64,000 nt of DNA, from positions 4,386,001-4,450,000 of the forward strand of contig JAYKKT010000056.1 in NCBI GenBank assembly GCA_036023115.1, given 5' to 3'. Source of the stretch: Brasenia schreberi. Its lineage: Eukaryota > Streptophyta > Magnoliopsida > Nymphaeales > Cabombaceae. Every line of letters starts with the position of its first letter. Within the stretch, counting starts at the first letter, position 1. The notes below the pieces were generated by a model, which was given only the letters and a program-made list of their open reading frames with translations, did not search any database and had not been told where the DNA came from. Made by a program: the position numbers and the translations under genes. Positions 12,271-25,000 of this stretch are shown in pieces.

Positions 12271-12906
12271 GTGGAACCTCAAAAGAGAGAAAGAATATAT
12301 ATTTAAACAGAAAGTCCTTCAAAGTGATGTTTGGAATTATGTTGGTACACCTTGTGATATGTGGAACAATATGGCTATACATATTAGGAAAGTGGTAAAA
12401 GATGTGTTAGGTGTATCTAAGGGAGGTGTACCGGTATAAAAAAAAGGTTGGTGGTGATGTGAAGTAGTGCAAAATAAAATCAAGGCAAAGATGGTATGTT
12501 ACAAATTACATTATGCTAAGAAAACTAGTTAAACTTTAGAGGCTTATAAGAAAGCAAAGAAGGAAGCGAAAAAGACTGTCAGTGAAGTACAAGCTAAAAT
12601 TTCGGAGGATTTATATAAAAAACTCAACTCAAAAGAGGTTGAAAAAAATATTTTTAGGATAGGTAGGGCTAGAGATAAGAAAACTAAAGATCTTAATTAT
12701 GTTAGATACATTAAAGATAAGGATGAAAAAATTCTAGTAGCAAATGATGATATAAGAAATAGATAGAAAAACTATTTTATACATTTTTTAATGAAAATAA
12801 AGATGTTAGTATTAGTTTAGGAGAGTTAGCCAAATCAGAAAAGTATATAAACCACAATTTTTACCGATGTATTCAAAAGAACGAAGTCAAAGAGGCTCTT
12901 AAATAT

Positions 12907-14250
12907 ATGAAGGGTGGTAAATCTGTAGGACCAGACAATATTCCTATAAAAGTTTGGAAAATACTAAGAGAAATAGGAATCACTTGGCTCAAAAGACTAT
13001 TTAATGAAATATGGAGAAACGAAAAGATACCTGAGGAATGGAGAGTGGCTACACTTATACCCATATATAAGAACAAGGGAGACATTCAGAATTGTGTGAA
13101 TTAAGATGCCTGAGGTATCAAGTTAATGAGCTATAATATGAAATTGTGGGAAAGAATTATTGAATGTAAGTTAAGACAAGTATCAAGTACAACAGAAAAT
13201 CGATTTGGATTCATGCTAGGCAAATCTACTATTGAAGCAATACACCTTTTGAGACATCTTATGGAACATTTTAGAGCAAAAAAGAAAGACCTTCACATGA
13301 TATTTATTGATCTAAAAAAAACTTACGATAGGGTATCGAGGGAGGTTATTTGGAGAACTTTGGAAAAAAGAGGTATCCCATTGACATACATTAACCTTAT
13401 AAGAGACATGTATGATGGTGCAAAAACATTTGTGAGGACTCATGAAGGAATGACAGACTTCTTTGAAGTTAATATTGGGTTACATCAAGGATCAACTTTA
13501 AGTCCATACTTATTTATAATGGTGATTGATGAGTTAACAAAACATATTCAAGATGAAGCACCTTGGTGTATGTTATTTGCATATGACATTGTGTTAGTGG
13601 AGGAGTCTAAGAAAAAAGTTAATAGAAAATTGGAACTATGGAGAGAAATATTAGAAAGCAAAGGCCTCCGACTTAGTAGAATAAAGACAGAATATATGGA
13701 ATATAAGTTTGATCATTTTGTTACTTCAGAAGACATAGAAATTAAAATTGAAACACATTGCATCCCCCAAAAGGAAAGTTTTAAATACCTAGGGTCATTT
13801 TTTCAGAGTGATGGAAGAATTGATGGAGATGTTACGCATAAAATTAATGCTGGTTGGTTAAAATGGAGAGGAGCATCAGGTATTCTTTGTGATAAGAAGA
13901 TATCATTAAAGTTAAAAGGTAAATATTATAGAGTAACAATTAGACCTACCATGTTTTAAGGTTCTGAGTGTTGGGCAGTTAATCATCAACATGTACAAAA
14001 GTTGTTTGTGACATAAAAGAAGATATTGAAATGGATGAGTGGTCATACAAGAAAAGACCATATACATAATGAGGTTATTAGAAACAAATTAGGAGTGACA
14101 CCAATGGAGGATAAAATGAGAGAATATCGTTTAAGATGGTTTGGACATATAAAAAGAAGATCAAAAGAAGAACCTATAAGAAGGTATGAAAAACTAAATT
14201 TGGAAAGTATTAAAAGAGGTAGAGGACGACCACAAAAGTGTTGGAAATAA
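12907..14250 (+). pseudogene. reverse transcriptase domain of RTE LINE copy A, broken
   Basis: Reverse transcriptase motifs run in order: [10 protein letters not shown] (fingers), [31 protein letters not shown] (palm), [14 protein letters not shown], and [14 protein letters not shown] where a working enzyme has FADD. The C-terminal part has the [17 protein letters not shown] and RWFGHIKRRS boxes of this family. In-frame stops occur near 13102, 13957 and 14013. Confidence 0.9.
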
Positions 14251-14381
14251 ATAATAAAGAATGATCTAGCTTATTATGAGTTAACTGTTAACATGGCACA
14301 TGATAGGGCTCTGTGGAAACAAAAAATCCATGTAGCTGACCCCATCTAGTATGGGAAAAGGCTTAGTTGTTGTTGTTGTTA

Positions 14382-16560
14382 TCTTCTTGGATACGAAGTC
14401 CACTATACCTTTAGATTGACAACTCTCATGTAACTCTTCTAGTTCTAGTTTGTGTATTTTGTTTTGCTAATTAATATTATTCATAAGGGGCCTTGCAGAT
14501 CGAAAAGGCTAAGGTGAATGGTGTACTTGCATTTCCATGAATTCCAGCATTATACACTAGGGTCTTCTGTTGGCTTTTGCTGACTGAGATTGGATTATGG
14601 TTATGCTGATTTTTTACAACATTTTCAGAAAGTGCCTTGCTGTTCCACTATCACTTGATTGCGCTATAATGGTTTATGGTTCCAGGTGACCTGCAGATGA
14701 TAGGCATGTGAGACATCTAAACAACAGACTTAAAAAGTGAATCACTTGTTATATATTGGTCACTGCAGTCAGGAATCGTACCTGTATCTAAAACCTGTTG
14801 CAAGTGCTACTCAGCAAACCTTATTAATGTACTTGTAGGTAGACGTAGTTGGTTTCGATTTCCTTCATGGTTCCAGGTGAACTAGAACCAGCCATGTCTA
14901 TATGGGTTTCAATTATGGTTCATGGTTGCCGAAGAATCAGAATCCACCATGTCTACCTAGAGATATGTTAATTTGGTTTAGTAGTATTTGTAACATGTTT
15001 TAGATAATCTCATTTCAACACTTAAGTCATCTGGTGCAGTTCAAAATTCAAATAGTCTTCGGACATTGATGACCCATAAAATCTTTTACGTCGGAATCAC
15101 TCAATCTGGTTAATGCTTCATACTTTATGAACCATTCTTCATACATATTTGGGGCATGGTAGTCAGGTAATTACATAAACCTATAAGTTTAAGCTAAAGG
15201 ACACCGTGTCCTCAAGTTGAGTTTTTATTTTATTTTATTTGAAGAGTACTCTTTGTAGTAAAATGAGAATCTTTTTTACAATTTCTTGGGAAAAGTAAAT
15301 AAAATAAATTAAAATTAAAGCATCAATTCCAAGGTACTTGGATTGAGTAGGTTATATAGGCGTTAGGTCAAAGAACAATTAATAAAGTAGAGAGAAAACA
15401 TTAAACAAGCTTTGCTTCATGCCGAGCAAATTTCTAATTTGCATCTTGGAAATGGTAAGTAGTAAACCATTATAATAGGGTTAAATTAATCCATGCTTGG
15501 AATTGGTTGGGGTCGAATTAATCCATGTTTGTAAATTAGCCAAAGAGACGAGACAAGCTAAATAGGAAATGCGCCCTTGGAGCTTCGAGGGCTCATCCTA
15601 CTAGGCGATTGATTGTAAAACCTTTTTGGAAACACATACAAGTGCTTGGTACCTTCTCGCGTGGAGGAAAATCACTTAACTTGCTCAACATGTCTGTGTG
15701 AGAGAGAGCATAAAAACCAGAGTTTTTTTGGGAAAAGACAGCATTCCTTTTAAAATGCCAAGAGAAACTGAATCAGGACCCACATTGTTTTTTTAACCTA
15801 TATTTTATGAATCTTTAGTGTTTCTTCACAAAGATATATTTTATTTCTAATATATACTTTTGATCCTTTTATTCTTTAATTTAATTTTCTTTTCTGTTCT
15901 AAGATAAAAATATTCTAAATTTGGTTTCACCTGTTGTTTTTGTCATTTAGAAATCGTGAGACATTGTTAAGACTGGGAAGAGCATATATCTTAATCGGGC
16001 ATCTACTGAGAGGGTCATGGAAAAGATTTTGGCGTCACTGTATGCAACCGTGTTTCTTTCCACACCTATCCATGGGCAAAATGAAACAAGGAACTAGTCA
16101 TGTATTTCAGCTCAAAGGAGACGTTGCCCCTTTATTGCTAGGTGACCCTTTATTGCTAAGTGACACTTATAGTTTAAACGCAAAATGGGGTGTATCTTTT
16201 CTATCTGTTGTGCCTATGCAGATGCGATACATTATGCATGGATCCCCTGGCTTGTCATACCCTTTGTCATGAGGTAGTCAATCTCACAGAACCATTACCT
16301 CCCATTCATACTTTGATCTTTTTAGTCCTTTCCGCAACAAAAGCAACTAGAAGGCTCGACAGGCAGTTAAAGATCAAATTGGCGGGCCGGTCACGAACCC
16401 CTTCCGTGACTGTTCTCCCTCTTTGGTTTGAGGTTCCAGTAACGCTGGCATTAGAAAGTTCCGGCTTATCTGGATGGTTGTTTAGTACGTCAACTTCCTT
16501 TTGTTTTAACATTGTGCAAAATGTGAAAATCAAACCACTCAAGGTGTTAGAATATCATTG
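14382..16560. other. stretch with no assigned gene
   Basis: Between LINE copy A and the PPR-DYW relic there is no convincing conserved reading frame. An open frame at 15934-16272 on the plus strand gives 112 residues of no recognised family. Another plus-strand frame near 16015 begins MEKILASLYATVFLST, which resembles a signal peptide but stops soon after. Both are best taken as chance or debris. Confidence 0.45.
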
Positions 16561-16564
16561 CCGG

Positions 16565-17240
16565 TCACCAATAGTCCCATATGAGCAGACCCGTCCCTGA
16601 AATGGTGGAATCGCCTTTTGTCACTAACGTTGATCTCTTTGTCTGCCACCGCAGCCACCAACTTAAGCAGCATTATGACAATCCACACATTACCTTAAGT
16701 TCTTCGTCAGATGCAGCAGTCTCCCCTTGCGTGAACTTCAACAATTCATCTACCATTACTAGCTTCTCACTTCTTCAACTTGGAAGATCCACCTTCTCTT
16801 CATCTTCCACATCATGCAGCACCAAATTAGACATGGCCAACTTTTTTATCTTCGACCCCAATTCATCCCGTTTGTCAATTCTTCACAGTTTGCATACCTT
16901 CAACGTCACAAAACTCATCTTCTTTCCCAATTTCACCCAGCTACAACTGGGTTGCTTCTTCATACACATCTCTTTCACCCCCTGCCTTTCTTGAAAGGCC
17001 CTGGCCTGTCATAGCCAATCCTGCACTGACCCATCTAACGTGGAACACGAACCTAAGGTGTCAGAAAGTTAACCTATATTTGAAAAGAAATCCTTGGCCA
17101 AATACGGTTAGGGTTGCCATTATCCGATTCCACCACAGCGGATCATCCCGCCGTCAGGTGCATTCAACATATCGATGGAGCAGGCATAATGCTCCACTCT
17201 GCTCTTCATCTCACTGAAGTATCAGAATGGCAGCCATGAA
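16565..17240 (-). pseudogene. PPR-DYW protein, C-terminal part, pseudogene
   Basis: PPR-DYW proteins are plant organellar RNA editing factors; the DYW domain is the cytidine deaminase. Reading down the minus strand: SRVEHYACSIDML (a late PPR motif, about 17190-17150), QPSCSWVKLGKKM (E motif, about 16955-16915), NLVLHDVEDEEKVDLPS then RSEKLV (about 16840-16760), degenerate sequence where the second zinc ligands should be, and IWDYW followed by TGA at 16565-16567. The order and spacing match a DYW domain ending in the diagnostic Asp-Tyr-Trp. The HxE deaminase box reads RSE after a stop, and the CxDCH box is lost. Several stops are present, so it is dead. No neighbouring copy is in the window, so it may be a relic of a dispersed duplicate. 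Confidence 0.8.
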
Positions 17241-17249
17241 GTCATGCAC

Positions 17250-18269
17250 CCTTTTGCTAATCTCCACTTATTTCATCTGCCACAAAACCCTGAAGCCAGA
17301 AACCCATCATGTTGGCGCAACCCAATAACAAGTTCAACATTTTCTACCTCCGGTACAGCCATAAAACTTTGTCCCACGCCTGCCTTGGGATTTCTTTTCG
17401 CTGAATCGATGAAATGGGTTGCTTTGAGTATCAATTCGGAAAGAGAGAACAGTTAGTGCTTCTGTTTGTAGAGAGCCGCAGGAGGAATTATTGCTCTTCC
17501 ACAAGGGGAGACTTAAACCCTGTTGAGTTTTCCTTGTGTATTATTGGTGAAAGGGGTTAAGGAAGCACCACAATGTTGTCATTAGCGCCATTACATAGAG
17601 CTGCTTCTCAAAATTAAATCCCAACCTTTTGCCATTCAATGTTTCTGAGAATAATTATGCAAGTATTATAATCATATAATTGAAGTTTTAACCAATGCTT
17701 ACCTCTCCGGAAAACAAAGTAGCCAATACAGCAGAGTCGGAGGAATTTAATTGGGTGTCTCGTCCGGTTTCATGGATTGTTGTTTCATGTTACCCCAAAA
17801 CAGAACCATGAACATCCCTGCAAAAAGTAGGCTACCGTTGCAAAAGTGTATGCACAACGCTATCAAGGATAAGTTTCCACAAAAATATGTATCTGCGGTC
17901 TGATCATTTATGATTTTTGTTGAAGTAACAATAAAATAGAAGCTGCAACATTTGGTTACAGTAGATCAGAAAAATCAAGGAAACTGAATGACGTATAATC
18001 TATGCCAAGTAGACACTTCTATAAAGGTGCCACATCTATGTACACTTCGACACTGATACCTTTACTTCTCCTGTGTCCTGCTATGCATTATCTATTTTAG
18101 ATACTTTTAGTATTGTGCCACTAAGATGCTACATGAGCATTGACCGATTATTAGTTTATAAAGTGAGTCAGCATATGAAAAAAGAAAATCTCTATTGATT
18201 CACATAGAAACATTTCCTATTTATGTGATAACATCCAATTAGTTTTATGAGATATTCTATACATACATA

Positions 18270-18348
<79 letters not shown>

Positions 18349-18917
18349 ATATATATATATGCATATATAGTTCATGACCTTTCGAAATCGCTGTTCCCAT
18401 ACCTGCAATGGTGTTCCGGACCATCCATGAGACATACCGTACAATATATTTCACTTCTAAGAAAGGAAGAGATCACAACAGGACATGATGATCAGTGAAA
18501 AAAATGGTAGTTGATTTCCTCAAACAATAATAATAATTACTCTCTATAATCGTATATGTGAGCTTGATTATAAGGCACAAGAACCAGCAAAACTGAGGCT
18601 GCAAATAGAAAAGACAAACTGATACAGTCCAATTTATATTACAGAAACCAGCCAAAGACTTGCATAACATCAAAACAGAAACTCTAATGTTCTTTCTTCT
18701 CTAGCATGTTGAAAAAAAAGGTTCGCTACCTCCCTGAGCTCCGTTGAAGGAAGAACAATGTGCTCCAAGAAAATCGGCGAGTTGAACCGTGAAGTGCCTT
18801 AATTTAACAAGGGAATGAAAGAATGCTGAGGAATTAGGCTAGCCATGGCATTAATGCATCCGATGGGATGCTGAAAAGATCAAAACCCAGGTACCAAGAT
18901 CAAGGAATAGTTGAAGA
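17250..18917. other. gene-free stretch: flank and 3' region of the O-fucosyltransferase gene
   Basis: This holds the upstream flank of the PPR relic and, toward 18917, the presumable 3' UTR of the O-fucosyltransferase gene, whose stop codon is at 18918-18920 on the minus strand. Apart from the CT repeat at 18272-18346, I see no other feature. No clear polyadenylation signal can be singled out. Confidence 0.5.
18272..18360. repeat. (CT)n microsatellite passing into (TA)n
   Basis: A CT run from 18272 to 18346 is followed by ttatatatatatat. It lies about 560 bases beyond the O-fucosyltransferase stop codon, in or past the 3' UTR. Confidence 0.95.
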
Positions 18918-19062
18918 CTAAGGAAGCACTGATTTGTTCAATCTACACATGCAATCAGGACAAGGAAACGTATATATCAAATCTTTTGGTCTTCTTATCT
19001 CCACACCCTTTGCAGCGATATGAGATCGCATGCTAACCATTTGCTTCTTGAAAGCCTTCCAT
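18918..19062 (-). CDS. O-fucosyltransferase exon 10 (last)
   Basis: It starts after a CAG acceptor at 19063-19065 and completes a split Gly codon (GG|A), then encodes [25 protein letters not shown] and a TAG stop at 18918-18920. The Cys-rich FPCPDCMCR end is characteristic of this family. It has 48 codons including the stop. Confidence 0.92.
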
Positions 19063-22000
19063 CTGCACCGTGCAAAAATGATCACGTAAATGCATTGAGA
19101 GCTCACACGAAAAGGAACTGATAAACCATACATCCTCGACAGTGAAACTTGCCTACCAAACAATGCATTAAAAATGCACCAGCAACTTACATTCCTACGT
19201 AAATACCAGTGAATGCACTGGAGAAAAATCACTTTATGTGCACTACCAGACTCATAATAATAATAACAGCAACAACAATAGTAATCTTCTAAGCTAGGCA
19301 GTGATGGATGCAGGCTAGTGCATCAGGCTAGTGCATAAGGGCACGAACAGAACAATACACAAAATCAGCACCGAAACCCTCATAAGTGGCCAGTATATCA
19401 ACCCATGTTGCATGGAAACAGAAAGGAATATGGAAATGAAAACAGGACGTGGGAACAAGCAAATGTCCAAAAATTAGGAACATTGTATGTAAAATATTTA
19501 TACATATATAAAAATATATGTTGTGTGTAAAAAAGTAAAACCAAACCGTAAAAAAATTTATAGTGCGCGACAAGCTCATGTTGTGAATCAAACTCACAAT
19601 CCTGCCTCTTGTGTGAACGAAAGCAGTAATGTCAATGGCAAACATTTTACTTTATATAAACATTGTTTCACAGACGCCCCAGGTTTCCATTTCATTTTCA
19701 AATGGGAAGCGGCTTTGCCCAGCCATTTCCATGCATCATAGTATCAAGTATCAACAGTTTAGGAGAGTAACAAGAAGGAAAATGCCTAACACCAGCTGTT
19801 CTTAGCAAAGTTTTACAAATCAGCCACTTGATCGCTTCTTTTGGGGCGCACACTGGTTATACACATTATGTTACGATACACCCAATTAATAAAGGCAGCA
19901 AATCAAGCAATGAGTGTGCACGGTTTGCCTCAAAGAAGATCCAACAGAAGCAAAACACCACTGGTTTCATATCACAAAGTGGCAGTATTCCCTTGTTTTT
20001 TTCTATGGAACGCTGAGGTGATCACACCGCTACAGAAACAAAGAAAAAGTCGCCAAATTATAAAAAACAATGGCTGAAGAATCTAATCCTGTTCTGGAGG
20101 TTCATCTTTCCAATGTGGACTTTGACTATTTACAGATTGAAATGACAAATATAATTAGTATATAAGAGACGTTAACCCAAACGAAACCAAAAAACTCTCT
20201 TTGCAAGAGATGTTCAATTGCCAGAAGGCATTCTTCTCCCTTCAATGAGATGAGCCAACTTACTACTTGCACCTCCATCCACCACTCCATACTGTTCCAT
20301 GATTTTACATTAGTCATTTGAATGGCTCGGGGCTTTGATGGGCTGACACTGGAATGCAAATTCACTGTATTTTGTCTATGTAACCATAGACGCAAGATCA
20401 GACCAGCATAAACATTTGTCAAGAGAAGGCTATGCATGATTCATGAAACAGGATTTTAGCTTTCCATGCCAAAGAGCTTTTTTTGTCCTGAGGGATGCCA
20501 ACGAGAAAATAATTGACAATCAAGTATTAAACGACTCTTCTACAAACAGCTCTGTGTACCAGCATCAACATAAAAGATAAATGCAAGGAACAAAAATAGA
20601 AAGGTTGCTGCATAAACTGAATATGACTGGCAGTGGTCCCAAGAGACCAAGAACATGTGCATCATAAGAGAGAAAGTGACTTTTCTAACAAGCTCATAAA
20701 GGATAAATGAAGGATAATGAAGAACACCAAATGCGCACCATTATACCAGGTTTAAGATGGATAAATACCCTATATTTGGATTAGATAGCAATAAAACCAA
20801 TTTCCGCTTGTCAGGCCTGATGGTCTTTGCATGACCATCATATAAGTAGCGTCTATGACCCATCTGAAAATGAGGAAAGTTTCCACCTTGAGTTGTTACG
20901 AACACTTCACTGTGAAGACAAACACTGTAATCAATCGCTGCCATCCTAGATGAGTATTTCTGGGAATTACAGTAATTACATTAGTTGATAAGAAAAGCAG
21001 CTAATCCGACATCATAAATATTTAAACTTAAACCAAGAAATCCAACATAGTGCATGAAATATCATACTTTAAATGGTGCAAGCTCCTTAGGTGAGGCCAA
21101 CGTGTCCTTAGTCTGTAAAAGTGGGAACATTTGTCTTAGAGGAGTCATTGTTCTCTTAGAGTCATATATCTTTCCTGATGCCAAATAGAGAGAAGTTGTA
21201 TTACTAAAACCCATGCCCCTAAGCATCAATCCAACCTGCATCACAATAAAACAAGAAAGAATCAGAAGCACAAAAGGTAGTCATACAAGCATGACTATGA
21301 ACCACACTGAGGGAATCTATAGCTTAAAAGTTGAAACACTGAGAATGGTCCATTGTTTCATCCAAATTTTAAAGCATGAGAAGCAAACAAAACATCATAT
21401 CCAAGCTTTACACATAGCAGTGACTTTTAAGCATGGCAGCACAATGTAATTTGTCAAGAAACTAGACATGTAAATCACCCAACCTGAGCTTGAAAGATAA
21501 CACTCTAAAACACTTTTTCCTTTTCCTTTTCCTTTTCTCAATAAGGAATAGCCTCAGGTTCAAATATTAAAATGAATCTAGGTAGAGATTGAGGTGAATG
21601 TAAATTGTGTCCTTTGGAAATATTCTTTACTCCTCTTTTGTGCATAAATTTCATTGAGGTGAATCTGAAGATTCTGAACTGTCCAACCAAAACAAAAAAC
21701 AAACCAAGGCTTTTCCCACATTAAGTCAAGTCGGCTGTGGATTCTTGGTAGCCATCATGTTTAATCTTGTCAATCTTGTGTCATATTAACATTTAAATCC
21801 AGAAAAGCAAGATCATGGTTTATCTTTTCCTTCCAACACCTATGAGGCATTCGCATGCCCCTTTAGAAGGGCTCACCATCGAATTTCTTACAACGCAGTA
21901 GAGTTCCATCTAGCTGCCTCTCCAAACGTCCAAGCCATCTTAAGCATGTCTCTCCAAGACAATATATTCAATATACAAGATTTGTGAAACTAATAAATGG

Positions 22001-25000
22001 TTAAGCTTGGTTTAGGAGCGACACTCACATTGAAAATAGAAAAAATGTAATACCTTCCTTTTAATGTTGAAAATTCAATTTTCTTTCAAGGCATGGCATA
22101 TGGTATTGCTAGTGTTGGATTTGGTTATAAGATCCCTACTTATCATGCTTTGAGGGGTAAATTACTATAAAAATAGGTTGATATTGTTTATGAATGGAGT
22201 CTTTAATTTAGAGAGTCGTGAAAGGTTACTGATTGTTCTGTTATGGCTAATGGTTGGACAAATAGCCATCGTAGATCATTAATGAACTTCTTGGTCTACT
22301 TGTTAAAGGAAATATCATTTTTTAAATAGCCATTGTAGATCATTAATGAACTTCTTGGTCTACTGTTTAAAGGAAATATCATTTTTTAAATCCTATGACT
22401 TGTCTCATATTGATAAAACTGCAGATAATTTATTCTTTATTTTTTAAGGCCATCGTAGATTATTAATGAACTTCTTGGTCTACTATTTAAAGAGAACATC
22501 ATTTTTTAAATCATATTATTTATCTCATATTGATAAAACTGCTGATAATTTACTCTCTACTTTTTAAGATGTTGAGGATGGTGTTCAAAATATTGTTCAA
22601 TTCATCACTGATAATGCTACAAACTTTAGAGCAACTGGTAAGATGCTTGAGGCGAACCATCCATCCTTAGTATGAACTCCCATGTATTGCACATTGCATG
22701 GACTTAACACTTAGGATTTAAGTGAAAATAGATGAAATTAAGGGGATAATTGATACATGTAGAAATGTCATAAAGTTTATTTATAATCACTTGTCTGTAT
22801 TGTATTTTATGAGAATCTATACTGGTGGAAGGGAGTTGATTAGACTTTTGTTCACAAGATTTGCTACGAATGTTATTACTGTTCAAAGTAATCGTAAAAA
22901 ATATGTATTGAAAAAGATGTTTCATCTCATAAATGGGGCTCTATAAGTTGGTCGAAAAAGCGAGAGGGGATTACTATAGTGAATCTTATTTTTAACGCTA
23001 ACTTTTGGGAGAAATGCAACACACCTTTAATGAAGGTAATGAGAATGGCAGACTGTAAAGATAGGCCTATTATGTCTTATATATATAATGCTATGGATAA
23101 GGCTAAATTGGAAATACAAACAAACCTTGACTACAATGGTCACATCTAAAGAAGGTTTGGAAGATAATTGATACACATTGAAATTGACAAATGCATCATG
23201 ATTTGCCTCCCAACTTTGTGGAGGATAAAGAAGTTAAGAAAGGGATATTGAATGCAATTGACCTTGTACAAGATTATCTATTAGATGCAACGTTCATTTA
23301 GAGCTACATAAGTATATAGATAGTATTGGAGATTTTGGAAGGCCAACTGCAATATAACTCAGCTACTAGATGCGACCAAGTATGATTTGTTTTTTTGATA
23401 AATTATTATGACTTATGTTTCTTCTTAAGACTTAATTCTTTCATTTATTATGTTTTATTTTAGATGAATGGTGGACTCGATTTGGTGTATATGCTCCAAA
23501 TTTGTCGAGGTTTGTTCAACGCATATTGAGCCAAATAGTTTGAGTGGATGCAAGAGGAATTAGAGTTTTTTTAACGTATTCATACAAAGAAGAGAAACAA
23601 ATTAGAGCATGCTTGTTTTCGTGATTTGGTATATATTGTATATAATATGAAGTTAAGGCAAAGGTAAAAAGATATTTTTTGTTAAATGTTTGTTCTTCTT
23701 TATACTCGTAACTTAAGTAATAATATTTTCTAACTTCTAAGTATATTGTATTCTTTCTTTTCTTTTCTTTATAGACAAATACAAAGAGATGCAAAAAAGG
23801 CAAGGAAGGTACCATATGACCCATGATTGAGTCGAAGAAGAAGAGTATCATATTATTTTAGAGGATGCAAACTGTTAATGTAATAGGGCACGGGCCAAGT
23901 TGGCCCTGGCCTACCGTTGGAAGGCTCCCCCCAACGGCTAGTGGCTGGCATACGGGCCAGCCAGCAGCCCCTCCTAAAGGGCCTCTCTCTCTCTCTCATT
24001 TTGTGTATTATATCCCTCTTGTAAAGTCTATAAATACATGACTCAATCATCAATAAATGTATGTTGTTATCGTACAACTTTTGACTTGTATTTTGTGTGC
24101 TTCCACTCTCTTGATTGATATATTTGAAGTTCGACATCTATTCTTGGATGACTTTGGAATCTTGGCGATTTGTTGGAGTTGCATCGTGAGCATCAACCTT
24201 CGATCATCAACACTAATTTACATGGTATGAGAGCCTCGGATTGAATAAATCGAGTGCATCAGAAAGTATGCCACGAGTGCAAATTTTGAAGAAACATATC
24301 AAACTTGAGGTCAGTTCAAATCTTTTGATTTTGCATAAAATGAAAAGCAAAAATAGGATGTTTAGATGTATCCTTGACCCAAAATGTTATCAAAGTTGGG
24401 CTAGGATCATGAAAAAATATTTTTTGTCAAAAGATTTTTGGGATTACATCGATGGAACCATAAAAGAACCAATTTTGAATATTGATGGTTTGAATGATGA
24501 TGAAATTATTAAAGCTCATGAAAAATACAAGCAAGATTTGAAACAACAACAACAACAAAGCCTTTTCCCATACTAGATGGGGTCGACTACATGGATTCTT
24601 TTTTTTTTTAGAATCCATGGTAAGTTTGACAAAGTTTTACACTGGCTGTCGGAAGCCTATCACAACCCTATAGGAAAAAATGAATGCAAAAATTACATGG
24701 ATTATTTGTCAAAATGTTGATGACAAGCTTAGGAATAGAATTAGTGCTTTCGAAAATGCTTTTGAAACTTGGAAATATTTAAAGAAACTTCATTCCCAAG
24801 ATGATTTTGTTTTTCAAATTGATTTGATGGAAAGAATGATAATGCTTAAACAAGAAAACTTAAGCATTAGAGACTACTATAATGAGTTTTCGGAACTATG
24901 GACCCAATTAAGAAGCTTTGATAAATTTGGAAATCTACACAAATTAGATGAATTTCAAGAATTCTTGGATAACCAATATTTCTTTTTGTTTAATCGTGGG

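Larger units (their letters stand above)
11085..14381 (+). mobile_element. RTE-clade LINE, copy A, near full length, inactivated
   Basis: RTE LINEs encode an apurinic-type endonuclease fused to a reverse transcriptase and end in short repeats instead of poly(A). This copy has the leader (11130-11460, with the gcccgaat-type motifs also seen in copy E), endonuclease pieces (11515-12063: LCLQETKW, then GGNLNGH where other copies have GGDLNGH), a linker, the reverse transcriptase (12907-13959), a C-terminal zinc-binding-like tail (14026-14250) and a terminal (ttg)n run at about 14365-14381. Several stops break the frame. The catalytic FADD box reads FAYD at about 13578, so one catalytic aspartate is lost. 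At the 5' end, 11095-11130 matches the family start in reverse orientation. No target duplication was found. Confidence 0.93.

Noticed and set aside
16581..16994. 137-residue plus-strand frame
   Set aside because: It is antisense to the DYW relic, which has recognisable motifs in order.
18217..18498. Open frames on both strands with Arg-Glu or Ser-Leu repeats
   Set aside because: They arise from the (CT)n repeat.
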